Assembly (NCBI GenBank): GCA_903924465.1
Contig: CAIYBN010000008.1
Location: forward strand, 124,001-188,000
From: an uncultured Myxococcales bacterium
GTDB lineage: Bacteria; Myxococcota_A; UBA9042
Direction: 5' to 3'
DNA length: 64,000 nucleotides
Shown here: positions 16,218-23,942 of the stretch, in pieces
Numbering within the stretch: the first letter of the stretch is position 1
Layout: every line of letters starts with the position of its first letter
Translations under genes and position numbers: made by a program
The notes under the pieces: generated by a model
What the model was told of the DNA's origin: nothing
What the model saw: only the letters and a program-made list of their open reading frames with translations
Database searches by the model: none

Positions 16218-18935
16218 GTGGCCAAGAAGATTCGCAATCGTCCTGAAGAGTTGAAGTCCAATCCTGGCTTGGAGGCCGAGGCCCAGCCCGCGCGCAAAGT
16301 CGTCGCGACCGCGCCGCGGCAGCCCGTGACAACCAGCGAGATGGACTGGAAAGATCACGTCCTGCCGCTGTTTTTGGGCTTCATCTGCGCCTATTTGCCG
16401 TACAAGGTCGAGCCGCACATCCGCGATCTGTTCCAATTGCCGAAGCAGATGATCATGGCGGAGGCGGCGGCGTGGCTGGTCTTGCTGGCTGGTGCGCTGG
16501 CGCTCGCGGGTCGGCCGCTGAAGCTGCCGAAGACGCCGATGATCTGGCCAGGTCTGGTGCTGATGCTGGCGATTGCCGGCGGCGTGTACATTGCGCCGCA
16601 ACAGACCGGTGGCGTGCTGTCGATCTTTGCCCGCACGGACGCGCATCGCTGGGTATCGGCGGCGGTCATCTTTGTCATCGCGCTCTTGAGTCTGACGACG
16701 CCCAAGCGCCTCTGGTACATCATCGCCGGCAACCTGCTGGGCGGCCTCCTGGTGTCGCTGATCGGCATTGGCGAGCAGCACAACATCCGCGGCCTGCTGC
16801 CCGATCCGCATTGGAACCTCATCACGATTCCGGGCTCGACCTTTGGCAATCGCAACATGGCGGCGCAGGAAATCGTCGCGGTGATGCCCGCCGCGTACGT
16901 TGTGCTCAGCCTGTGCGTGCGCTGGATCCTGACCGGCCGCGTGTGGCAGGGGTTCGTGCTGGGTGTGACGAGCGCATTTGGCCTCGTGACCATGCTGTAT
17001 TTCCTGCTGTTGACGGTGACGCGGTCCGCGTGGCTTGGCGCGGGCGGCGGCGTGCTCGTGGCGGGGCTTGTGCTGATTCTTGGCGTGCTGTGGGGCAGCA
17101 AGCGTCAGGCGACGCTCGATGCGGAGGCGCCGGAGGGGCCGTCGGGGCTGGCGGCGCTGTTCGGCGCGCCGACCAAGCGGGTGCTGCAAACCGCGGGCGT
17201 GGTGGCGACGCTGTTGCTCGTGGTCATTGCGGTCGGCGATCATTTCAAACCGGACGACGGCAATTCCGGAGACGACAAGAAGAAGATGTCCGTGCCGGAA
17301 TTGGTCCGCTCGTTCATGGACAGCAAGGCGAACCACTATCGCTGGCGCTTTGGCATGGCGGAATCGACCGTGGAGGCCATCAAGGCCAATCCGCTGGGCG
17401 GCGGCGCGGGCAACTGGCGCGTCATCTATCCGCAGTACGTGACCCAGCGCGAGAAGAACGAAATGTTCAATATCGCCAAGCAGCCGATCCGCGCGCACAA
17501 CGATTTCCTGCAATTTGGCTCGGAATTCGGCGTGCACGGCTTGCTGGCGCTGCTGACGCTGCTGGCGATGGCGGCGTGGCTGACGCTGCGGGCGGTGCGC
17601 AAGGCCGCGATGCCCGATGGCAAACTGCAGGAGGACAGCGCGTGGCTGGCGTTTTGCTCGCTGGCGTCGCTCGCGTCCCTTGTCGCCATTTGCGGCGACG
17701 CGATGGCCTCGTTTCCGCTGCAACTGCCTGGACCGACATTCCTTTTTGCCCTGCATCTGGCGACGATCGCGTCCTCGGAAGCGATCCTGTACAAGCGCGG
17801 TTTCTTCGGCGAAGGCGAGAACCATGTGGTCGCCACGCCGATGTGGCTGGGCGGCGCCGTGCTGATGTTGGGCCTGATCGGCCTGAAATTCCTCGGGCCG
17901 ATCTACCTGGTGCCGGGCGACGTGAACCTGGACAGCTACCGCAACCTGTCGATTGAGCAGGCCAAGGAAAAGGGTCTGCACCAGCGCTGGCTGGTGGCCG
18001 AACTGGGCTTCACCGACGGTCGGGCGCTGCAAAAGGGCGGTCGTGCGCAAGCCGGACTCGTGGCGATCCAGCGGGCGATTGCGTTGAACCCGGACGATTT
18101 CCAGAACCATTTCATCGAAGGCCTGAACCTCAACAGCCTGGGACGGACTCAGGATGCCATCCACAGCATCGAGAATTCCCTGAAATTGTATCCGAATTTG
18201 CTGAACGCCTGGGTCAATCTGGCGATGTTCAACAAGCGGCTGGGCAACGACCAGAAGATGAACGAGGCGATCGATATCGCCGTGAAGCTGAAGCCGGATG
18301 AGCTGATCGCGCTGAACGTGCGCGCGGCGTGGCTGGAGGAAAAGGGCAAATACGCCGAGGAGTTGACGCTGTTGCGGCCGCAGATCAAGCCGTACGCCGC
18401 CTATCGCCTGTCGCCGAACTGGCCGACGGATGACCAAGGGCAGTTGTGGAATTCGTGGAAGACGACGCTGACGCACTGCGTGCTGGCGGCGCGCAAGACC
18501 GAGAAATGGGCGGAAGTGGCGGAATACTTGAAGCTGCTGTACGCCGAGCCGGTGGCCAACGACGGTCGTCCGGAGGAAGAGAAGGACAAAGAAAAGATGA
18601 ATCGCGCAGCCGATTTGGCTGAGGTGCTGGGCAAGCTTGGCCGCTGGCAGGAGGCGTTGCCGCATTTCAAGGAAGCGGCTGAGCTGGCGCGCGCGGAGTT
18701 CCCGGACCAGAAGAAGAATTACGCGCATGCCTTGCTGCACCTGGGCAATTACGCCGAGGCCACGCACCAGATGGCGGTCGCGACGGAAGTCGGCATGACC
18801 CGGGATGCGGCGGGTGAAATCCTCGACCAGTGGGCCAAGGACATGCCGGAGAAAGCGGCGGCCATCGCCAAGATGCGCGAAGAAGTGACCGGCAAGCCCG
18901 CCGTCCCCGCTGACGCCGCGCCGAAAGCACCGTGA
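16218..18935 (+). CDS. O-antigen ligase (Wzy/WaaL)-like membrane protein with C-terminal TPR domain
   Basis: 905 residues. Residues about 48-560 carry some 12 membrane spans with Wzy_C-type landmarks: STFGNRNMAA, VTRSAWLG and, in the large periplasmic loop, RAHNDFLQFGSEFGVHGL. Family members join or polymerise undecaprenyl-linked glycans on the outer face of the inner membrane, and some are protein O-glycosyltransferases. From about 580 onwards, TPR units (for example AGLVAIQRAIALNPDDFQNHFIEG) form a soluble domain. The start is GTG with AGGAG 8-12 nt upstream. Its stop overlaps the pseudouridine synthase start (GTGA). Whether it is a ligase, a polymerase or an O-oligosaccharyltransferase cannot be told from sequence. 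Confidence 0.8.
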   Translation: MAKKIRNRPEELKSNPGLEAEAQPARKVVATAPRQPVTTSEMDWKDHVLPLFLGFICAYLPYKVEPHIRDLFQLPKQMIMAEAAAWLVLLAGALALAGRPLKLPKTPMIWPGLVLMLAIAGGVYIAPQQTGGVLSIFARTDAHRWVSAAVIFVIALLSLTTPKRLWYIIAGNLLGGLLVSLIGIGEQHNIRGLLPDPHWNLITIPGSTFGNRNMAAQEIVAVMPAAYVVLSLCVRWILTGRVWQGFVLGVTSAFGLVTMLYFLLLTVTRSAWLGAGGGVLVAGLVLILGVLWGSKRQATLDAEAPEGPSGLAALFGAPTKRVLQTAGVVATLLLVVIAVGDHFKPDDGNSGDDKKKMSVPELVRSFMDSKANHYRWRFGMAESTVEAIKANPLGGGAGNWRVIYPQYVTQREKNEMFNIAKQPIRAHNDFLQFGSEFGVHGLLALLTLLAMAAWLTLRAVRKAAMPDGKLQEDSAWLAFCSLASLASLVAICGDAMASFPLQLPGPTFLFALHLATIASSEAILYKRGFFGEGENHVVATPMWLGGAVLMLGLIGLKFLGPIYLVPGDVNLDSYRNLSIEQAKEKGLHQRWLVAELGFTDGRALQKGGRAQAGLVAIQRAIALNPDDFQNHFIEGLNLNSLGRTQDAIHSIENSLKLYPNLLNAWVNLAMFNKRLGNDQKMNEAIDIAVKLKPDELIALNVRAAWLEEKGKYAEELTLLRPQIKPYAAYRLSPNWPTDDQGQLWNSWKTTLTHCVLAARKTEKWAEVAEYLKLLYAEPVANDGRPEEEKDKEKMNRAADLAEVLGKLGRWQEALPHFKEAAELARAEFPDQKKNYAHALLHLGNYAEATHQMAVATEVGMTRDAAGEILDQWAKDMPEKAAAIAKMREEVTGKPAVPADAAPKAP

Positions 18936-19948
18936 GCGACACCGTACGCATCGAGGTCCGCGCGGACGAGGGCGGCACGCGGCTGGACGCGCTCCTGTGC
19001 GCGCGGGTCGAAGGCCTGTCGCGGGCGCGAGCGACCGAGCATCTGGCGTCCGGCCACGTGCGGCTGATCGCGGGTGCGGCGAAGGCCAACACGAAGCTCA
19101 AGCCGAGCCTGCTGGTCAACAAGCAGCACATCTTTGAGATCGACGTGCAACCGCGGGTGGAACTATCGGCGGAGGCGCAGGCGATCCCGCTGACGATTGT
19201 CTACGAGGACGACGACCTGCTCGTCATCGACAAGCCAGCGGGCCTGGTCGTGCATCCGGCGGCGGGGCACGAGGACGGCACGCTGGTGAACGCGCTGCTG
19301 CACCATGCGCCGGAAATGGCGGCGATGAAGGGAAAAGACGCCTATCGGCCGGGGCTGGTGCACCGCATCGACAAGGACACGTCAGGGCTGCTGGTCGTTT
19401 CCAAGAACGAGACGGCGATGAAGAAGCTGGCGGCGTTGTTCGCGCTGCACCACATCGAACGGCGCTATGTGGCGATTGTCCTGGGGCAATTGCCGCAGGA
19501 CAAGATGACGTTTCGCACGCTGCACGGCCGCCATCCGACCGAGCGCAAGCGCTTTACCAGCCGGGTGACGGAAGGCAAGGAAGCGGTGACGCACGTGACG
19601 GTGCTCGCGCGGTCGCCGTTGACCACGCTGGTGGTGTGTCAGCTGGAGACGGGGCGAAGCCACCAGATCCGGATGCACCTGGCGGAATCGGGACATCCGA
19701 TTGCCGGGGACCAGCTCTACGGCGGCACGCGGCCCCATGCGCGCACGGCGCGGACGATGGGCGATGCGCTGCAGCTGGCCAAAATCACGCGTCAGGCGCT
19801 GCACGCATACGCGCTGGGATTTCAGCACCCGCGGACGGGACGGCAGCTGCGGCTGGAGCTTGGCTGGCCGGTGGACTTGCTTGACGCAGCGGCGGGTCTC
19901 TATGGCGCGGAGAATATCGCGTTGCCGGGGCTGGATCAGGAGGTGTAG
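18932..19948 (+). CDS. RluD-family 23S rRNA pseudouridine synthase
   Basis: 338 residues. An N-terminal S4 RNA-binding domain (TRLDALLCARVEGLSRARATEHLASGHV) precedes the RluA/RluD catalytic domain with GLVHRIDKDTSGLL, catalytic Asp147. Other family blocks are DLLVIDKPAGLVVHPA and LETGRSHQIRMHLAESGHPIAGDQLYGG. It isomerises uridines in large-subunit rRNA (RluD: 1911/1915/1917). The exact target cannot be fixed from sequence. The GTG start overlaps the TGA of the preceding membrane-protein gene, so the two are coupled although functionally unrelated. Confidence 0.92.
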   Translation: MSDTVRIEVRADEGGTRLDALLCARVEGLSRARATEHLASGHVRLIAGAAKANTKLKPSLLVNKQHIFEIDVQPRVELSAEAQAIPLTIVYEDDDLLVIDKPAGLVVHPAAGHEDGTLVNALLHHAPEMAAMKGKDAYRPGLVHRIDKDTSGLLVVSKNETAMKKLAALFALHHIERRYVAIVLGQLPQDKMTFRTLHGRHPTERKRFTSRVTEGKEAVTHVTVLARSPLTTLVVCQLETGRSHQIRMHLAESGHPIAGDQLYGGTRPHARTARTMGDALQLAKITRQALHAYALGFQHPRTGRQLRLELGWPVDLLDAAAGLYGAENIALPGLDQEV

Positions 19949-20063
19949 CCGGGAACTCGACTTTGACGAGTTGACGCCCGTGTCGGACGCGGCACACTCG
20001 CTTGGCGCTCGTGTAGGGTTGGCCAATCGCCAAGCGGAACCGTCGCGAAGTTTGGATGGGCAG

Positions 20064-20987
20064 ATGCACATTCTCGTCACAGGCGGCGCAGGTTTCATTG
20101 GCTCCAACACCGTGGACTTGCTGCTCGAGCGCGGGCACTCCGTCCGCGTCCTGGACAATTTCTACTCCGGCAAACGCGACAACCTCCGGGCGCATGCCGC
20201 GCTTGAGGTCATGGAAGGCGACATCCGCGATGTGCCGACCGTCGAGCGCGCGATGGCGGATATCACGCACGTGCTGCACCTGGCCGCGCAAGTCTTCGTG
20301 CCCACGTCGATTGCGCAGCCGGTGATGTCCGGTTCGGTCAATGTCACGGGTTTTCTGAATGTGCTGGACGCCGCGCGCCGCCTTGGCAACAAGCGAGTGG
20401 TGTACGCGTCGAGCGCGGCTGTCTACGGGCTCGCGACCGACTTGCCGCTGACGGAAGCCTCGCCGCCGATGGCGCTCTCGCCGTATGCGTTGGAGAAGCT
20501 GATTGACGACCAGTATGCCCAGCTTTTTGCCCAGCTCTACGGTGTTTCCGCCTGCGGCTTGCGCTACTTCAATGTCTACGGTCCGCGTCAGGATCCGCGT
20601 TCGCCGTACTCCGGGGTCATCAGCAAGTTCTGTTCGGTCATCGCCGCGGGCGAGCGCCTGTGCGTGTTTGGCGATGGCCTGCAAACCCGTGATTTCGTGT
20701 CCGTGCGGGATGTCGCGCGCGCCAACCTCGCGGCGTTGGAGAGCGACATCGTGGGCGTCGTCAACGTGGCGACCGGCCAGAGCGTCACGCTGTTGCAGCT
20801 GATTCGCGCCCTGGGCGACGTGGTGGGGCGCGAACTGCCGGTCGATCACGCACCCAGCCGGCCGGGAGAAGTGCGCCTGTCCGAAGTGACGCCGACGCGG
20901 CTGCGAGAGGCGCTGCACATCACCGATTCCCTGCCATTGCGTGACGGCCTGACTGCGCTCTTGCGCAGCCTGGGCATCGTGCCGTGA
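20064..20987 (+). CDS. NAD-dependent sugar-nucleotide epimerase/dehydratase (extended SDR)
   Basis: 307 residues, GalE-like. The Rossmann motif GGAGFIG is at 7-13, Ser116/Ser117 are in VVYASSAAVYG, and the catalytic YxxxK is Tyr141-Lys145 in SPYALEK. LRYFNVYGPRQDP and FGDGLQTRDFVSVRDVA match UDP-glucose/UDP-GlcNAc 4-epimerases and relatives. Ser rather than Thr before the active Tyr favours an epimerase over a 4,6-dehydratase. It probably supplies a sugar nucleotide for envelope glycans. The ATG at 20064 begins exactly at MHILVTGG. It is followed directly by a lipoprotein gene related to the oligosaccharyltransferase C-terminus. Confidence 0.88.
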   Translation: MHILVTGGAGFIGSNTVDLLLERGHSVRVLDNFYSGKRDNLRAHAALEVMEGDIRDVPTVERAMADITHVLHLAAQVFVPTSIAQPVMSGSVNVTGFLNVLDAARRLGNKRVVYASSAAVYGLATDLPLTEASPPMALSPYALEKLIDDQYAQLFAQLYGVSACGLRYFNVYGPRQDPRSPYSGVISKFCSVIAAGERLCVFGDGLQTRDFVSVRDVARANLAALESDIVGVVNVATGQSVTLLQLIRALGDVVGRELPVDHAPSRPGEVRLSEVTPTRLREALHITDSLPLRDGLTALLRSLGIVP

Positions 20988-21112
20988 CGTCGCTCCATGG
21001 ACCGACTCTGCTGATGGGCGGAGGAAGCCACGGTCTTCGTGGGGACAAACACCGTCTTGACACCGCCCGCCGCGAGGCCCAGCCTCACCGCGCCCGGGCC
21101 GGTGCCCGCCAG

Positions 21113-21898
21113 ATGACCATGACGACGAACCATCTCTTTCGCCTGCTGCTTCTCACCGTCTGCGCGATGTCGGCGTGCGCGGCCAAACCCGTGCCGGTGC
21201 CGCCGGAGCTCAGCGGCGTGGTCACCTGGCTGCGCGCGCATCCACCCGTGACCGGCGTGCTGACGCTGTCGGAGACCGGCGCGGCGGCGGTTCGCCAAGC
21301 GGGTGGCGCACCGTTCCTGGAGCCCGCCGGGCAGACCTGGCTGCTGGCCCATGACGCCAAGGCGCTGCAAACCGGGATGACCGACAAGCACCTGGACTAC
21401 CTGCTGACCACCGAGCCCGATCTGCGCGATGTGCCGGCGCTGACCCAGGACAAGGCGGTGCTGGTGCCGTCGGCGCTGCGTCATTTGCAATTGCTGTACG
21501 GCACGGGCACGCACGACCAGACTTGCGTGGATGGCCTGCAGCTGGTGGCGACGTCGGCGGTGATTCGCGAGGTGGGCGGGCGTCACCTGCCGGCCGCGCT
21601 GCTGTTCAAGCGGGTGCCTGGCGCGCTCCTGCGCATGTCCAAGCTGGTGCCAGGAATTCCGGTGCGCGTCGAGACGACGCGGCGTTTCGCCGGTCAGGTC
21701 TTCGTGTTCGACTGCCAAACCCGCGCCGATGCCCAGGGCAATCTGGCGCTGCGCTTTCCCTACCCGGCGCTGGCGGCTACGGCCGACGCCCCGGCGATGC
21801 CCGTGCGGATGTGGACGGCGATGAACAAGATGGGCGAGCCGATCGAGATCTCTGCGGAGGCCGTCGAGAAGGGTACGGAACTAAACCTGACGGAATAG
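21113..21898 (+). CDS. Lipoprotein homologous to the C-terminal domain of the STT3-like protein
   Basis: 261 residues. A signal peptide with lipobox (AMSAC, Cys22) is followed by a soluble domain that matches the periplasmic half of the STT3-like protein at 5170-7302. Paired segments in the same order are TWLRAHPP/TWMRDHLP, LFKRVPGALL/LFEHVAGAQL, GNLALRFPY/GTFMLRVPY and ISAEAVEKG/LTVPERAVQMG. The place of the WWDYG-like APWDVG is taken by LSETGA, so it has neither membrane part nor catalytic motif. It would be anchored in a membrane facing the periplasm. Possible roles are accessory subunit, substrate receptor or decoy. A longer reading frame starts at 20984 (GTGA overlap with the epimerase), but 21113 gives the proper signal peptide. 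The homology is by eye only. Confidence 0.72.
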   Translation: MTMTTNHLFRLLLLTVCAMSACAAKPVPVPPELSGVVTWLRAHPPVTGVLTLSETGAAAVRQAGGAPFLEPAGQTWLLAHDAKALQTGMTDKHLDYLLTTEPDLRDVPALTQDKAVLVPSALRHLQLLYGTGTHDQTCVDGLQLVATSAVIREVGGRHLPAALLFKRVPGALLRMSKLVPGIPVRVETTRRFAGQVFVFDCQTRADAQGNLALRFPYPALAATADAPAMPVRMWTAMNKMGEPIEISAEAVEKGTELNLTE

Positions 21899-21935
21899 TT
21901 GGCCGGGATCAGAGTGCGGGAGACGGGATGCTCAC

Positions 21936-22068
21936 GCGGGCCCAGTCAGGGCGCTGGGACAGAAGACTCTAATGCGCGCCCAGTCAGGGCGCCGGGACGC
22001 AAGACTCTAACGCGCGCCCAGTCAGGGCGCCGGGACGCAAGACTCTAACGCGCGCCCAGTCAGGGCGC
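21936..22068. repeat. 38-bp tandem repeat array with a hairpin in each unit
   Basis: There are three full copies (21936-21973, 21974-22011, 22012-22049) and a partial fourth (22050-22068). Copies 2 and 3 are identical over 38 bp and copy 1 differs at five positions. Each unit contains GCGCCCAGTCAGGGCGC, a perfect 6-bp stem with a 5-nt loop (arm mutated in copy 1). There are no variable spacers, so this is not a CRISPR. The array occupies the centre of the only non-coding stretch above 300 bp (21899-22222), between convergent genes. I see nothing else in that stretch. It may act as a bidirectional terminator, as RNA structures or as a protein-binding array. Confidence 0.85.
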
Positions 22069-22222
22069 TTGTTCGTTTCGGAACGCGTATGTCTGGCGGT
22101 GCGCTTGCGCGGAAATACGGCGCCGCGATCCAAATGGCTCGGCGCGCCTTGCGGACTTCCGTCGGCTCTTTGCCTGCCTTTGGCGCGGTCGTGCGACCTT
22201 CCGGTCGATGGCTACCGAAATC

Positions 22223-23725
22223 TCACCTCGCCCCGGTCACCGGCCAAAGCCGATGCGCCCGCGCCGCCACCACCGCGTGCCTCTCCCGCTCCGGCGGAAT
22301 CTGTCCCAGCAGTGCCTTCCACGTCTGGAAACTGCCCCCCGCGCGCGCCGCCTGGACAATCGCCGGCGCCAGCTCCTGACCGCCGAGGCTCAGCCGGTAT
22401 TCCAGCCACGCCCAGCGCGGCGAATCGAAACGCACGTCCACGCGCCCGCCCAGACCGCGCTGAATCCGCTTGAGCTTCACCATCTGGCTCTGCGGATCCT
22501 CAAACGGCGCCTCCGCCAGCGGCGTGTGCAGCTTGGGCACAAAGGGCGATAGCGTGATGGTCGTCGACATCCGCTTGGACAGGCGCTGGCCGAGGTCGAT
22601 GAGCTCGGCGATGTCGTCGTCGTTCTCGTCCGGCAGGCCGATGATCACGTACATCTTGAAGCTGCGCATGCCGACCCGCCGGGCCTGTTCCGCCGCACCG
22701 ACCAGGTGCCGCTCCCGCAGCCCCTTCATCATCTTGCCGCGCATCCGCTGGCTCGGCGCGTCCGACGCGACGGTCATGGTGCGATAGCCGCCTTGCCACA
22801 GGAGATCGACAAATTCGTCGTCTTCATTCAAGCGATCCGCACGCAGGCTGGAAATGCCGATTTGCTTGCCGCGCTCCAAGGCCGCCCGCAGCGCGTCCTT
22901 GATCGGCGCCCAATCGCTCACAGCCGCGCCGACAAAACCGATGCGCGGCGCATCGGCGTATTCCGGACGATCCAGCGCCGCCACCACGCGCGCCAGCTCG
23001 GGATCGCGCATGGGCGCGACGGGCGCGCGCACGACGCAGAACTTGCAGAAACGCGGGCAGCCCCGGCTCGCCTCCAGCAGCATCATGTCCTTGAACTCGG
23101 CTTGCGGACTGCGCCATTGGCCGAGAGCCGGCAGGCAATCCGCCGCGACGCTGATCTGGTTGGGCACCGCGTCGCCTTGCGTCTCCGGCAGCCAGAAACC
23201 CGGCAGGTCACGGGCCGCGTGCAGCATCGCAGCCTTGTCCAGGTTGGCTTCAAACCAGTCCAGCAAGGTGAACACGGCATGGTCGGCCTCGCCCATCACG
23301 ACCACATCGGCGAATGGCCCCAGCGGCAGCACGTTGGACGTCGTCAGCGGGCCGCCGACAATCACCAGCGGGTCGTTCGGGCGGCGATCGCGGGCCAACG
23401 GCGCGAGGCCCGCGTCATCCAGCAGGTGCACGAGGTTGACGAGGTCGAGTTCGTAGGCGATCGACACCAGGATCACGTCGTAGCTGGCCAGTTCCTTGGC
23501 GAACTCCAGGCTGCGCACTGGCTTGGGCCGCGATTCCTCCAGCACGACGCGGTGGCACGCCACGGTCTCGCGGCTGTTGAGCGCGCGGTAGATGACCTGG
23601 AAACCGAGCGAGCTGCCGGCGACGCGATAGGAATTGGGATAGCACAGCGCGACTTCCCGCCGCGCCCGGCGCATCAGCGTGCCGACCTCGTCGCGGATCA
23701 GGGGATTGACGTCGTTTCTGGCCAT
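22223..23725 (-). CDS. Radical SAM protein with B12-binding-like N-terminal domain
   Basis: 500 residues. The [4Fe-4S] cluster motif CxxxCxxC is RGCPRFCKFC (Cys223, Cys227, Cys230). The N-terminal 160 residues have the alternating beta/alpha pattern of cobalamin-binding-type radical SAM enzymes (VILVSIAYELDL, VIVGGPLTTSN, VVVMGEAD). TMTVASDAPSQRMRGKMMKG and FKMYVIIGLPDENDDDI are typical later barrel strands. It cleaves S-adenosylmethionine to start a radical reaction; the substrate is unknown. Many bacteria carry this B12-binding/Elp3-like architecture. A candidate extended -10 promoter lies 38 nt upstream. Confidence 0.85.
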   Translation of the reverse strand: MARNDVNPLIRDEVGTLMRRARREVALCYPNSYRVAGSSLGFQVIYRALNSRETVACHRVVLEESRPKPVRSLEFAKELASYDVILVSIAYELDLVNLVHLLDDAGLAPLARDRRPNDPLVIVGGPLTTSNVLPLGPFADVVVMGEADHAVFTLLDWFEANLDKAAMLHAARDLPGFWLPETQGDAVPNQISVAADCLPALGQWRSPQAEFKDMMLLEASRGCPRFCKFCVVRAPVAPMRDPELARVVAALDRPEYADAPRIGFVGAAVSDWAPIKDALRAALERGKQIGISSLRADRLNEDDEFVDLLWQGGYRTMTVASDAPSQRMRGKMMKGLRERHLVGAAEQARRVGMRSFKMYVIIGLPDENDDDIAELIDLGQRLSKRMSTTITLSPFVPKLHTPLAEAPFEDPQSQMVKLKRIQRGLGGRVDVRFDSPRWAWLEYRLSLGGQELAPAIVQAARAGGSFQTWKALLGQIPPERERHAVVAARAHRLWPVTGAR

Positions 23726-23762
23726 TGCCGCATCGAACCCGCGAACCCAGCCGCGGCCGTGG

Positions 23763-23791
23763 AGCCTAGCAGACGTCGCCCGGGCTGTCGC
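23763..23791 (-). promoter_or_regulatory. Candidate extended -10 promoter of the radical SAM gene
   Basis: Read on the minus strand, TGCTAGGCT (extended -10, hexamer at 23768-23763) lies 17 nt after GCGACA (23791-23786, 4 of 6 to TTGACA). The start codon is 38 nt downstream. Confidence 0.42.
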
Positions 23792-23795
23792 AGGT

Positions 23796-23832
23796 GGCGT
23801 GCGGCCGAAGAGCGACCGTAAGGTCGCACGCC
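23796..23832. repeat. Overlapping inverted repeats upstream of the IS element
   Basis: GGCGTGCG (23796-23803) pairs with CGCACGCC (23825-23832). A shorter alternative hairpin, GCGACC (23812-23817) with GGTCGC (23822-23827), shares bases with the second arm, so the two folds are mutually exclusive. The role is unknown. Confidence 0.35.
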
Positions 23833-23854
23833 TCGCATCGCAGATGCGGAAAGA

Positions 23855-23874
23855 GCGCGCGTAAGCCTACGGAT
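23855..23874 (+). repeat. Candidate left inverted repeat of the IS element
   Basis: The 20-bp sequence, beginning GCGCGC and containing GCCTACG, matches the reverse complement of 25381-25400 at 17 of 20 positions. Part of the match is low-complexity GC, so it could be fortuitous. Confidence 0.35.
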
Positions 23875-23942
23875 CCCTCACATTTCGTGCACATCCCAAG
23901 ATCTATTGCAAAATCACCGTGGCTTTGAGCCGGAGGTGAACC

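Noticed and set aside
16032-18767. 911-codon minus-strand open frame opposite the O-antigen-ligase-like gene
   Set aside because: Gln/His/Arg-rich low-complexity product, no ribosome-binding site, and the plus strand encodes a recognisable membrane protein.
20984-21112. Upstream start of the OST-domain lipoprotein at 20984 (GTGA overlap with the epimerase stop)
   Set aside because: It would add 43 residues before the signal peptide and bury the lipobox; the ATG at 21113 gives a normal lipoprotein.
21936-22068. Tandem 38-bp repeats as a CRISPR array
   Set aside because: The whole unit repeats without variable spacers and no cas genes are present.
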